Shown: one piece after another, positions 33,105 to 41,333 of the stretch
Layout: the number at the start of each line of letters is the position of its first letter
Numbering within the stretch: the stretch's first letter is position 1
NCBI RefSeq assembly: GCF_022814725.1
Contig: NZ_CP093442.1
Location: 744,001 to 808,000 of the forward strand
Origin: Bdellovibrio reynosensis
GTDB taxonomy: Bacteria > Bdellovibrionota > Bdellovibrionia > Bdellovibrionales > Bdellovibrionaceae
DNA: 64,000 nucleotides
Direction: 5' to 3'
Made by a program: the position numbers and the translations under genes
Notes under the pieces: generated by a model
Seen by the model: only the letters and a program-made list of their open reading frames with translations
What the model was told of the DNA's origin: nothing
Databases searched by the model: none

Positions 33105-34196
33105 TTAAACTTCAGCATCCGGCATGTCATTAGTAGCCACCTGATCCACTCTAGCTTCACTGGAGAATTCTAATTCAACTCCAACTTCGCTAGCGACTTC
33201 TACAGGCGCAACTTCTTCATTAAACAATTCATTTTCAGCGGCAAGAATTTCGTCATCAGACGCAATGTCGTCTGCTGCGTTTTCTAAAAAATCAATTCCA
33301 TCAGGAAGACCTGCACCCAGTTCCAATTGCAATTGTGCTGGTTGCGCTTGCTCTTCTTCTGTATCCGCCAACAAATCTTCGTCTTCAGCGATCTTTTTGG
33401 AATCTTCCATCATCTTCGCTGCGACTTCATCAGCTCTCATAGAATCGTACTCTTCAACACGGCTAAGAACGTCGGTCTCAATCGGTTTTTTAGTATCAAC
33501 CCAGATGTCAGAATAAGCTTCTGATTGGTAAAGGCCAACAAAGCCCATTTTACCAAGTTCAAGCAAAGATAAGAATGTGATCAAAGTTTGGCGAGCACGG
33601 TCTTCTGTTGCTGTTACTAGCTCAATCAAAGTGATTTTTTGACCCACTAACAAACGATCCTTCATTTCAAGGATGCGGCTAGAGATCGACTGAGCTTTCG
33701 CAGCCACTTGGTGAATTTTCTTTTTCACCGAACGAAGAACGCGGCGGTAGCTAGAAATTAAAGAAAACAAAGCATTGTCTTCTAGGATAATTTCTTCTTC
33801 TTTTTCAGTTAATGATTCACGGGTCCCGCGCAACCATACGTCACGACCAACCAACGGACGATCATAAAGAAGTTTTGCGGCTTCCTGGAACTTTTGATAC
33901 TCAAGAAGTTTTTGAACAAGTTCTTTACGTGGATCTTCCGCTTCAACAACCTCACCGTTTTCATCGTACTGAGGAAGCAGCATGCGGGATTTAATTTGAA
34001 TCAAAGTTGAAGCCATAGCGACAAACTCGCCGGCCACTTCCAGATCCAATTCTTTCATCAACTTGATGTAATCAAGGTACTGCTTGGTGATCTCATGAAC
34101 TTTTATGTCCATGATATCCATTTCTTCTTTACGGATTAGATAAAGAAGAAGCCCCAGCGGTCCTTCGAATTTAGGCAACTGAACTGTAATACTCAT
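33105..34196 (-). CDS. scpA: Segregation and condensation protein A
   Basis: Kleisin subunit of the SMC-ScpAB complex. The N-terminus (LPKFEGPLGLLLYLIRKEEM) and the region up to about residue 115 form the SMC-neck-binding part. The C-terminal winged helix is at about residues 190-240 (FLSLLELGKMGFVGLYQSEAYSDIWV). A further 120 residues beyond it are acidic and low in complexity, which the usual ScpA of about 250 residues lacks. It follows trpS by 16 bases and precedes scpB by 9. Confidence 0.95.
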   Translation of the reverse strand: MSITVQLPKFEGPLGLLLYLIRKEEMDIMDIKVHEITKQYLDYIKLMKELDLEVAGEFVAMASTLIQIKSRMLLPQYDENGEVVEAEDPRKELVQKLLEYQKFQEAAKLLYDRPLVGRDVWLRGTRESLTEKEEEIILEDNALFSLISSYRRVLRSVKKKIHQVAAKAQSISSRILEMKDRLLVGQKITLIELVTATEDRARQTLITFLSLLELGKMGFVGLYQSEAYSDIWVDTKKPIETDVLSRVEEYDSMRADEVAAKMMEDSKKIAEDEDLLADTEEEQAQPAQLQLELGAGLPDGIDFLENAADDIASDDEILAAENELFNEEVAPVEVASEVGVELEFSSEARVDQVATNDMPDAEV

Positions 34197-34212
34197 GAAT
34201 GATGGATCCCCT

Positions 34213-35244
34213 CTACCACTTCATATTGGAACGTACTATTTGCAGAGTCTTCTGTGCTTCGGCCCTCGCCTTTTCGCATCCAGCGTCGATAATTGAATCA
34301 AGCAGACCTGGATTATTCAACAATTCTTTTTTCTTTTCTCGAGGTCCTTTGGATACTTTTTCAATATTCTCGGCCAAGCGGGCTTTGCAGTCCCCGCAAC
34401 CGATTCCGGCTGTACGACAGCCGTGTTCAACCCACGGGATGTCTTCAGCAGAAGAATAAAGTTTGTGGTATCCATAGACAGAACATTTTGTTGGCTCCCC
34501 TGGATCTTCACGACGCACGCGCGCTGGATCGGTCACCATCATGTTCACTTTTTTGCGCAAATCTTTTTCTGTATCTTCAGTTAAATACAAAGAGTTGCCA
34601 TAGGATTTAGACATCTTACGACCATCCAAACCTGGCACTAGAGGAATTTCAGTTAAAAGCGGCTCCATCTCTGGAAGTTTCGCTTTATATAAATGATTAA
34701 AGCGACGAATGATCTCACGCGAGATTTCTAAGTGTGAAATCTGATCGGCACCCACGGGAACTTTTTGCGCGCGATACATCGCAATATCTGCAGCCTGCAG
34801 AACCGGATACATAAAACGGCCCAAATTGTGGGTGTCATTGGCTTTCATCTCTTCAATCGCATCTTTCCATGTATTCACACGCTCTAACCAGCCCATTGGG
34901 ACCATGTTTGCGAAAATCATGAAAAGCTCCACATGCTCTGGCACGCGGCTTTGAATGAAGATAGTGGATTTATTTGGATCGACTCCCCATGCGATGAATT
35001 CCGCGATCATCTCGCGAGTCCATGGCGCAATTTCTTTGGGCGCTTTGTAGGCCGTGGTCATCCCGTGCCAATCCATCGCACCAAAAAAGCAGTCGTAGTC
35101 ATCTTGAAGTTTCACCCAATTTTGTAAAGCACCCCAGTAGTGGCCGATATGAAGGCGGCCAGTGACACGCATCCCAGACATAACGCGTTGGCGTCTTGCC
35201 GGTGGAGAAGCTACTTTGGTTTCTACATTGGGTTCAGAACTCAT
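34213..35244 (-). CDS. trpS: Tryptophanyl-tRNA synthetase with four-Cys cluster
   Basis: Class I synthetase of 343 residues with HIGH as GRLHIGHYWG (near residue 29) and KMSKS as GLDGRKMSKSYGN (near residue 210). It attaches Trp to tRNA(Trp). An insertion near residues 255-287 has cysteines spaced C-x21-C-x6-C-x2-C, very close to the C-x22-C-x6-C-x2-C [4Fe-4S] motif described for Thermotoga maritima TrpRS, so an iron-sulphur cluster is likely. It overlaps the site-2 protease gene by 4 bases and is co-transcribed with scpA and scpB. Confidence 0.96.
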   Translation of the reverse strand: MSSEPNVETKVASPPARRQRVMSGMRVTGRLHIGHYWGALQNWVKLQDDYDCFFGAMDWHGMTTAYKAPKEIAPWTREMIAEFIAWGVDPNKSTIFIQSRVPEHVELFMIFANMVPMGWLERVNTWKDAIEEMKANDTHNLGRFMYPVLQAADIAMYRAQKVPVGADQISHLEISREIIRRFNHLYKAKLPEMEPLLTEIPLVPGLDGRKMSKSYGNSLYLTEDTEKDLRKKVNMMVTDPARVRREDPGEPTKCSVYGYHKLYSSAEDIPWVEHGCRTAGIGCGDCKARLAENIEKVSKGPREKKKELLNNPGLLDSIIDAGCEKARAEAQKTLQIVRSNMKW

Positions 35245-35903
35245 ATCCCGAAGCCTCCTAAAGCTAAGGTCACAAGATGGTTGTAACTCCAGATCACCGG
35301 CACAGAGAGAATTTTTAGGGTTCCAGTTAATACTAGAGCCATCAATACCATGCTGGTGATGTGTTCGTTTTGTTCTAATTTATAATTCAATTGCGCCGGC
35401 AAAAAGCGCGCAAGAACTTTACCGCCATCCAGTGGATGAAGAGGTAAAATATTGAAAAACGCCAAAAATAAATTCGTTACGATAAATGTTTTTAGAATTT
35501 CAATAACACCTGAAGCGTAACTTGCAGCTAAGAAGTACTTAGCAACAACGGCGATGACGATGGCTCCGACAAATGCCAATAAAACATTTGAAAGAGGTCC
35601 CGCAATCGCAATCCAGAACATATCAATTCTTGGATTTTTCAAGTTTCTTGAGTTCACTGGAACTGGTTTTGCCCAACCAAAGAAGATGGGGCTTGCAAAC
35701 AAGATAGAAACAATCGGAAGAACAAGTGTTCCAATCATATCCATGTGGGCCACAGGGTTCATCGTTAAACGACCCATCATTTCTGCGGTGTTGTCCCCAC
35801 GTTTTTTTGCCATCCAACCATGAGCGAACTCGTGGAAGCACAGTGCAAAAAGAAACGGAATAAAGTAAATACCAATCTTGGCGCCAATTTCGACCATATC
35901 CAT
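35241..35903 (-). CDS. Site-2 protease family (M50) membrane metalloprotease
   Basis: 220 residues, about six hydrophobic segments. The zinc site is ALCFHEFAHGW (HExxH, near residue 24) with the second motif LPLHPLDGGKVL (near residue 150), as in short M50 site-2 proteases without a PDZ domain. These cleave membrane-spanning substrates. It heads an operon with trpS and scpAB, an arrangement seen in several bacterial groups, without an obvious functional reason. Confidence 0.92.
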   Translation of the reverse strand: MDMVEIGAKIGIYFIPFLFALCFHEFAHGWMAKKRGDNTAEMMGRLTMNPVAHMDMIGTLVLPIVSILFASPIFFGWAKPVPVNSRNLKNPRIDMFWIAIAGPLSNVLLAFVGAIVIAVVAKYFLAASYASGVIEILKTFIVTNLFLAFFNILPLHPLDGGKVLARFLPAQLNYKLEQNEHITSMVLMALVLTGTLKILSVPVIWSYNHLVTLALGGFGI

Positions 35904-36094
35904 ATCACCTCACGCTAAAGCACACCTGGACCCTTGTCTAGTGTGTCCAATCAGTTGCTTATATAAAGTGCATCCATCGTAACACATCTTGTTAAGAGAA
36001 AAGCTCTCGTCCTTTCAACCCCTTGAATAATTTCTTTGAAGCGGATACTTTCCTGAGCGCACTTGAACTTATATGACTCTACGAAGGGGAAGAC

Positions 36095-37261
36095 ATGTCC
36101 AACGTAACTCATGCACGTCCTGCATTGACAACTTTATCTGAAGACGAAGCAGCATTTAGAGAAGCTGTTCGCTCATTTGCTGAAACTGAAATCAAACCTC
36201 ATGTGACACACATGGACGAAAAGGCAGCGATGAATCCTGAAATCATCCAAAAGCTTTTCCAAATGGGTTTGATGGGTATTGAAACTCCGGAAAAATTCGG
36301 CGGAGCAGGCTCGACTTTCACAATGGCGTGCTTAGCGGTTGAAGAAATCGGTCGCGTTGATGGATCTGTTTCTGTTCTAGTCGACGTTCAAAACACTTTG
36401 ACGACAAACGCCTTCCTTAAATGGGGTACTGAAGCTCAACAAGAAAAATACTTAAGCAAAATGGCTTCTGAATGGGTTGGCGCTTACGCACTTTCTGAAT
36501 CTTCATCTGGTTCTGATGCTTTTGCTTTGAAATTGAAAGCTGAAGACAAAGGTGACAAATGGGTTCTTAACGGAAACAAACTTTGGATCACCAACGGTAA
36601 TGAAGCAAACGTGTTCATCGTGTTTGCAAACATCGATTCTTCTAAAGGTTACAAAGGCATCACTGCTTTCGTAGTTGAAAGAGGTTTCAAAGGTTTCACA
36701 GTTGGTAAAAAAGAAGACAAATTAGGTATCCGCGCTTCTTCAACTTGCGAATTATTATTCGAAAACTGCGAAGTTCCTAAAGAGAACGTTCTTGGTGAAG
36801 TTGGTAAAGGTTATAAAATCGCGATCGAAACATTGAACGAAGGTCGTATCGGTATCGGCGCACAAATGATCGGTATCGCTCAAGGCGCTTACGAAGCAGC
36901 TCTTGGTTACGTTAAAGGCCGTGAGCAATTTGGTAAACCCATCGCCCACTTTCAAGGCGTTCAATTCCAGTTGGCTGAAATGCGTACTGAATTAGAAGCA
37001 GCTCGTTTGATGGTATACAATGCCGCTCGTTTAAAAGACGCTGGCCAAGATTTCATCGAAGAAGCTGCGATGGCGAAACTTTACGCTTCTCGCGCGGCTG
37101 AGAAAATCACTTCTAAAGCGATCGATCTTTTCGGTGGTAACGGATTCACTAAAGAATACCCTGTAGAGAAATTCTGGCGCGATGCTAAGATCGGTCAGAT
37201 CTACGAAGGTACTACCAACATGCAATTGCAAACGATTGCTAAGATGGAGTTGGATAAGTAG
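36095..37261 (+). CDS. Acyl-CoA dehydrogenase
   Basis: 388 residues of the FAD-dependent acyl-CoA dehydrogenase family, the first step of beta-oxidation or a branched-chain equivalent. Signatures: YALSESSSGSDAFALKLKA (near residue 131), GNKLWITNGNEA, and the catalytic Glu in QIYEGTTNMQLQ near the C-terminus, as in short-chain and butyryl types. ETF is the usual electron acceptor. GAAGGGGAAGAC precedes the ATG. It is monocistronic: repeat copy C and a strong terminator follow. The chain-length preference is an inference from the Glu position. Confidence 0.95.
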   Translation: MSNVTHARPALTTLSEDEAAFREAVRSFAETEIKPHVTHMDEKAAMNPEIIQKLFQMGLMGIETPEKFGGAGSTFTMACLAVEEIGRVDGSVSVLVDVQNTLTTNAFLKWGTEAQQEKYLSKMASEWVGAYALSESSSGSDAFALKLKAEDKGDKWVLNGNKLWITNGNEANVFIVFANIDSSKGYKGITAFVVERGFKGFTVGKKEDKLGIRASSTCELLFENCEVPKENVLGEVGKGYKIAIETLNEGRIGIGAQMIGIAQGAYEAALGYVKGREQFGKPIAHFQGVQFQLAEMRTELEAARLMVYNAARLKDAGQDFIEEAAMAKLYASRAAEKITSKAIDLFGGNGFTKEYPVEKFWRDAKIGQIYEGTTNMQLQTIAKMELDK

Positions 37262-37315
37262 TCGGCGGACGCCGGAGCGCAGCGGCCTTCGGGCCGCGTA
37301 GCTAAAGCAACTTCG
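37261..37315 (+). repeat. GC-rich double-hairpin element, copy C
   Basis: Starting at the last base of the acyl-CoA dehydrogenase stop codon, GTCGGCGGACGCC is followed by GCGGCC-TTCG-GGCCGC (a UUCG-type tetraloop hairpin) and GTAGCTAAAGCA. A second hairpin follows, here the terminator at 37318. The layout matches copies A and B. Confidence 0.7.
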
Positions 37316-37317
37316 AA

Positions 37318-37348
37318 GGCGAAGATCATACGGTCTTCGCCCTTTTTA
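37318..37348 (+). terminator. Intrinsic terminator
   Basis: GGCGAAGA and TCTTCGCC form a stem with an 8-nt loop, followed by a T run. It ends the acyl-CoA dehydrogenase transcript. Confidence 0.85.
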
Positions 37349-37355
37349 TTTTCTA

Positions 37356-37628
37356 CTAATTATCATCTGGGTAGGTACTGCACTTTTCATCCACTTGGGC
37401 TTGAAGATCATCAATGGATTTTTGTAGGTCCGCCATGATTTCGCGCATTTGGGCTTTCATCGCATCGGGAGTATAATCGTACTGCACTTTCATCATGCGT
37501 AATGAGTCTTTGAGCTTTCCGATTTGCAGTTCAGCTTCAATGCAATTGATTGTTTCTTCTTCTGCGAATGCAGGCGCTGACAAAGTTCCAAAAGCCGCCA
37601 CTGCTAACATTAAAATGATTTTTTTCAT
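37356..37628 (-). CDS. Small exported helical protein
   Basis: 90 residues with a clear signal peptide (MKKIILMLAVAAFGTLSAPAFA). The mature chain is one long helix pair with Cys near each end (TINCIEAE and EKCSTYP), which could be disulphide-bonded in the periplasm. The second of two adjacent ATGs (37628) has the better spacing from AAGGA. Several Met and Gln residues occur in the middle. No family recognised. Confidence 0.75.
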   Translation of the reverse strand: MKKIILMLAVAAFGTLSAPAFAEEETINCIEAELQIGKLKDSLRMMKVQYDYTPDAMKAQMREIMADLQKSIDDLQAQVDEKCSTYPDDN

Positions 37629-37631
37629 CAT

Positions 37632-37997
37632 GTATCCTTGGGTTTGTGTTTAAGAGCGACGCAAGTTATTCGCCCTTGCAGTAAACAACAATCACTTTCT
37701 TGTTTATGATTGAATAGCAATGAAAAGGTTAGAAAACGCCTGGAAAAATTATGTTCCAACATTGACGAGATCTGCAAAGCCATCGAGGTGTTTGGCTTTG
37801 AATCCGAAAGGAAGAAAAATTCAGGAGTATATCATTCAGATCTATGAGACGAACTGATACTCGTCCGTCTTTTTCTTATTTCTCTCAGTGTCTAGAATCC
37901 TGACACCTTAGAATATTTTTTACATTTGCCTTCTTGTAATCTGATTTTTGGTAAATATAGAGTAATTTACCTCCACTTTAAATCCGTGGAGAATTTC
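37632..37997. other. Intergenic region
   Basis: The 366 bases between divergent genes show no convincing gene. A 45-codon frame (37720..37857, MKRLENAWKNYVP...) is present but has no ribosome binding site. Promoters for the genes at 37628 and 37998 should lie here, and none is clear enough to call. Confidence 0.4.
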
Positions 37998-39170
37998 ATG
38001 AAGTTTCTTGTCTATTTCGCTCTGATTTTTACTCTTTCGTTGAACGCCCAGGCTTGGAAGTGGCCGAAGCTTGGCGGTGGTAAAAAAAGCGAACCCGTGC
38101 GTATTAAGACAGTTTTTTATAAGACTGAAAATAATTGCTCACTTGAATTACCGGAAACATATAAAAACGAAACTGAAAACATCCTAAAAAACTCTTGGCT
38201 TTGGGATGGAGCCTGCCCGAATGGTAGAGCTGAGGGCTTTGGATGGCTGAGATATCGAAATGCAGACGGCATCCCGTTGCCACAATTGTTTCTTCAAATG
38301 AGCAATGGATTATTCATGAAAAATCCAACAATCATTTATTTATCCGCCGGTCTATTTAATACTTCTACCGCTAAAGAGTTTTACGATCCTCTCTTTACAG
38401 ACTGCTTCAAAACTAAAAACTCTTCCTGTGATGTCTTCTTTTCAGAATTAAACAAACGCAGTTCTCCGAATGAAATTACAACAGCCGAAGGCTGCAGATT
38501 AACTTACCCTCAAAGGTTCAAACAAATAGTCAAGCCTTCTTGGCAAGGGGCCTGTATAAACGGAAATGCCGATGGTATTGGTATTCTTGAGTATGAGGAA
38601 ACTCATTCCGGTACCGTAAAGGTAAACTTACAAGAGGTACTTAGTTTTTCGAACGGAGTATCAAATAATCCCTTCGTCATCGGGAAGCGAGCAGACCTCT
38701 TAGAGTACCTTCTCTTTCACCGTTATTCTGAATTCCAAACTTACTATCCACCCACACAAGAAGAGTGTTCTAAAATGCCACAATGCAATCGTATTCTGAC
38801 GGCAGCAAAGAGTCTTCTGCGTGGAGGCAGTCATCAAGACCCGAGAAAGACTCCTCCGCAAGAAAATGGCTCTTCCAATTCTGGTACATCCGGTCTGCGC
38901 GGTACAGGCAAATACAAGGCGCCAACAGTGGCGTGTAATGATGCGGCTCTTTCAGCAGAGTTTGATCGATGGTCAGCCCTAGAGATTAAACCGATTCCAG
39001 ATGCTGTTTGTTACAACGCGAAGCTGGCCGCCAAAATGTATGAGTACGTGTTCAACCTTTATTCAAACAGCTGTCCTAATTCTATTGAAGAGCAAAAAAG
39101 GCAGGCATGGGAAGGGCTTCAAAGCGCCAAAGAAACTATTGCTGGAAGCTGTGTAGACTCGACATACTAA
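37998..39170 (+). CDS. Secreted protein with two MORN-like repeats
   Basis: 390 residues from ATG 37998, which has GGAG 7 nt upstream and begins the signal peptide MKFLVYFALIFTLSLNAQA. The longer frame starting at 37926 is rejected. Two related blocks resemble MORN repeats: WDGACPNGRAEGFGWLRYRN (near residue 68) and WQGACINGNADGIGILEYEE (near residue 183), each preceded by an SLELPETYK/RLTYPQRFK phrase, so the protein has two homologous halves. A Gly/Ser/Thr-rich linker and a Cys-rich C-terminus follow. MORN repeats often bind lipid or scaffold membranes. The role here is unknown. Confidence 0.78.
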   Translation: MKFLVYFALIFTLSLNAQAWKWPKLGGGKKSEPVRIKTVFYKTENNCSLELPETYKNETENILKNSWLWDGACPNGRAEGFGWLRYRNADGIPLPQLFLQMSNGLFMKNPTIIYLSAGLFNTSTAKEFYDPLFTDCFKTKNSSCDVFFSELNKRSSPNEITTAEGCRLTYPQRFKQIVKPSWQGACINGNADGIGILEYEETHSGTVKVNLQEVLSFSNGVSNNPFVIGKRADLLEYLLFHRYSEFQTYYPPTQEECSKMPQCNRILTAAKSLLRGGSHQDPRKTPPQENGSSNSGTSGLRGTGKYKAPTVACNDAALSAEFDRWSALEIKPIPDAVCYNAKLAAKMYEYVFNLYSNSCPNSIEEQKRQAWEGLQSAKETIAGSCVDSTY

Positions 39171-39265
39171 AACAAGCCAAGAATTATGTTCCAGGGGCAA
39201 TCACTTAGGTTGCCTCATGGAAAAGACGCTTCTTTTTTAAATTCATTACAGCTAAGATCTTAGCT

Positions 39266-40732
39266 ATGAAATACATCTTTGCAATTTTAGTTCTTTTAGC
39301 GTGCTCGACAGGTACTGCTGCAGAAAAAGTATTTAGACTGCATCTGGCGAACGAGCCTGGCGGGCTTGATCCCAACAAACAACGCACATCTTCTTCCAGC
39401 TATTTGCTGACCAACCTTTATCGCAATATTTTTTCATTTGATGATTCTAAGGGTTTAACTCCTGATCTTGGTGAAGGTTGTAAACGCGATAAGAAAAATG
39501 CAACACTGACTTGCACACTTAAAAAAGATCTTACCTGGAGTGATGGCTCGCCCATTACCTCTGCAGATTTCCTTCAAACTTATAAAAAGATTCTGAATCC
39601 TAAAACGGCCGCCCCCCGTGCGGATTTACTTTTTAGCATTAAGAATGCCGAAGAAGTTTACGCCGGCAAAAAGCCAGTGGATTCTTTAGGTGTGAGCGCT
39701 CCTGATAAAACAACTTTGAAATTTGAGCTGAGCAAGGTTGATCCAGACTTCGAACACAATTTGGCGAATTATATTTTAGCGCCGACAAAAGAAAAGCTTG
39801 ATGCGTATACTGGTCCTTACAAATTAAAAGAATGGAAACGCGGGCAGAAAATTGTTTTAGAATCGAATCGGACTTATAAGATGGGTCATCCGGATCGCCC
39901 TCTGGTAGAAGTTCTTTTCATCGAGGAAGACACCGTAGCTTTGCAGCTTTATGAAAAAAACGAACTGCAATTTTTAAGGCGTCTTCCGACATTATTTATT
40001 CCAAGTTACAAAAAACGTTCTGACTTTTATTGGGTTCCGGTTTCACGTTTAGATTATATTGGTTTTGGCCCTGAATTAGCCAATCAAGAGGATGTCAGAA
40101 AAGCCTTCACTTACTCTCTAAACTACGTGGAACTGCAAAAGATCTTTTCTTCTGAGGGAAGACCTGGTTGCATCGGACTTCCCGACTCTTGGTTTCCGGA
40201 AAAAGCGCCGTGCTTTGATTATGATTTAAAGAAAGTACCGAAAGTTAAAAGCGATAAGACTTATAATATGATGTTTTCAGCTTTGGGCGGAGAAGATCAT
40301 AAAAGAGCTACTGAATGGCTGCAAAACCAGTGGAGCAAGAATGCGGGACTTAAAACGCATTTAGAGGTTAAAGAGAACAAAGTTTTCTTGCAGATTTTAG
40401 GTCAAAATCCTCCGGCATTATTTAGAAAAGGTGTCGCGGCAGACCGCCCGACTTGCCTTGCAGCTTTAGAAACCTTTGGACCTTTAAGCCCAGAAAATTA
40501 TCTCAGAATTAAATCGCCAGAGTACGATAAGCTTTTGGCTAACCTTGGCAAAGCGAAGACTCAAGCTGAACAGAAAAATGCGTGTCTTGCCGGTACAGAA
40601 TACCTAATGAAGAATCATCTGATGATCCCATTAGGCGCGATTCAATTTTCAATCTTAGTAAAACCTGAATTCACCGGATGGAAACTCAATCAGCTGAACC
40701 AACTGGATCTAGCCAACCTAAAAGCAAAATAA
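39266..40732 (+). CDS. OppA-type peptide-binding lipoprotein
   Basis: 488 residues of the extracellular solute-binding family 5 (SBP_bac_5): NEPGGLDPNKQRTSS at the mature N-terminus, then TLKKDLTWSDGSPITSADFLQTYKKI, matching the DG..vTA.D signature. The signal ends LLACST, so Cys13 may be lipidated; otherwise cleavage would fall after GTAA. No ABC permease or ATPase gene is adjacent, so it must share a transporter encoded elsewhere. Peptides are the likely ligand, by family. Its stop is within the A run of the shared terminator. Confidence 0.88.
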   Translation: MKYIFAILVLLACSTGTAAEKVFRLHLANEPGGLDPNKQRTSSSSYLLTNLYRNIFSFDDSKGLTPDLGEGCKRDKKNATLTCTLKKDLTWSDGSPITSADFLQTYKKILNPKTAAPRADLLFSIKNAEEVYAGKKPVDSLGVSAPDKTTLKFELSKVDPDFEHNLANYILAPTKEKLDAYTGPYKLKEWKRGQKIVLESNRTYKMGHPDRPLVEVLFIEEDTVALQLYEKNELQFLRRLPTLFIPSYKKRSDFYWVPVSRLDYIGFGPELANQEDVRKAFTYSLNYVELQKIFSSEGRPGCIGLPDSWFPEKAPCFDYDLKKVPKVKSDKTYNMMFSALGGEDHKRATEWLQNQWSKNAGLKTHLEVKENKVFLQILGQNPPALFRKGVAADRPTCLAALETFGPLSPENYLRIKSPEYDKLLANLGKAKTQAEQKNACLAGTEYLMKNHLMIPLGAIQFSILVKPEFTGWKLNQLNQLDLANLKAK

Positions 40733-40763
40733 AAAAAAAGGCGCTGGTAAGGCGCCTTTTTTT
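40731..40763. terminator. Bidirectional intrinsic terminator
   Basis: AGGCGC and GCGCCT with a 7-nt loop, A run before and T run after. Shared by the convergent genes ending at 40732 and 40785. Confidence 0.85.
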
Positions 40764-40784
40764 GTTTCATATTTTTTAAACCAA

Positions 40785-41165
40785 TTAGCGGATGTAGATA
40801 ACTACGCGAGCTGGACGACCGTTACCCTGCAAGTTCTGCATTTGAATTCGTAAAGAGCGAAGTTTTGAAATTGGGAAACTCGCACCACCACGACGTGGGG
40901 ACACATAATCACCTTGCACATTCCACAATGGAAGTTGGTGCAACGACTCTGTCATAACGATCGCTTGTGAAACTCTCACGACTCCCACATCAACTTGGAT
41001 CATCACTTCCGAATACTCGTTTCCATCATTAAGATGGTAATCTCTAAAGAAAGGAGCATTGGGCCAAATCGTCTCGTTTGCCATTGGCTTCCAACCGCTA
41101 TTTGAGCGAGCTTGCGCAGTTAGACCAGAAAGAATTATCATCACAGTAGCTAAAAATAGTTTCAT
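40785..41165 (-). CDS. Small exported protein
   Basis: 126 residues with a signal peptide (MKLFLATVMIILSGLTAQA) and GGGAG upstream of the start. The mature part is beta-rich, with no Cys, and ends in a basic strand RPARVVIYIR. The segment ISKLRSLRIQMQNLQGNGRPA looks like a compact beta-sandwich edge. No family recognised. Confidence 0.75.
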   Translation of the reverse strand: MKLFLATVMIILSGLTAQARSNSGWKPMANETIWPNAPFFRDYHLNDGNEYSEVMIQVDVGVVRVSQAIVMTESLHQLPLWNVQGDYVSPRRGGASFPISKLRSLRIQMQNLQGNGRPARVVIYIR

Positions 41166-41297
41166 AAAAATCTCCCGAGGCGGTTAAGTATCAAGACTCC
41201 AGAGCCTTGTCCAGAGGATGACCTTTAAAACCTCTGTAATGGGAGTCGACCGAGATATAATTACCGGAAATTTTTAGAAAATTTCGGGGACCTGGAC

Positions 41298-41326
41298 TTG
41301 TCGCTGCACCTTCTAAAGCCTAGAAT
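41298..41326 (+). promoter_or_regulatory. Candidate promoter, possible leaderless start
   Basis: TTGTCG (41298..41303) and TAGAAT (41321..41326) are 17 bases apart. Transcription would start at about 41333, that is directly at the ATG (41334) of the cNMP-EAL gene, which lacks a good ribosome binding site. A leaderless mRNA is therefore possible. Confidence 0.4.
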
Positions 41327-41333
41327 TAGATCC

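Noticed and set aside
32725-33133. Ser- and Leu-rich plus-strand ORFs opposite scpB
   Set aside because: They are antisense shadows of the acidic Glu/Asp codons of scpB.
37720-37857. 45-codon plus-strand ORF upstream of the MORN-like gene
   Set aside because: No ribosome binding site and an unremarkable basic composition; the space is needed for divergent promoters.
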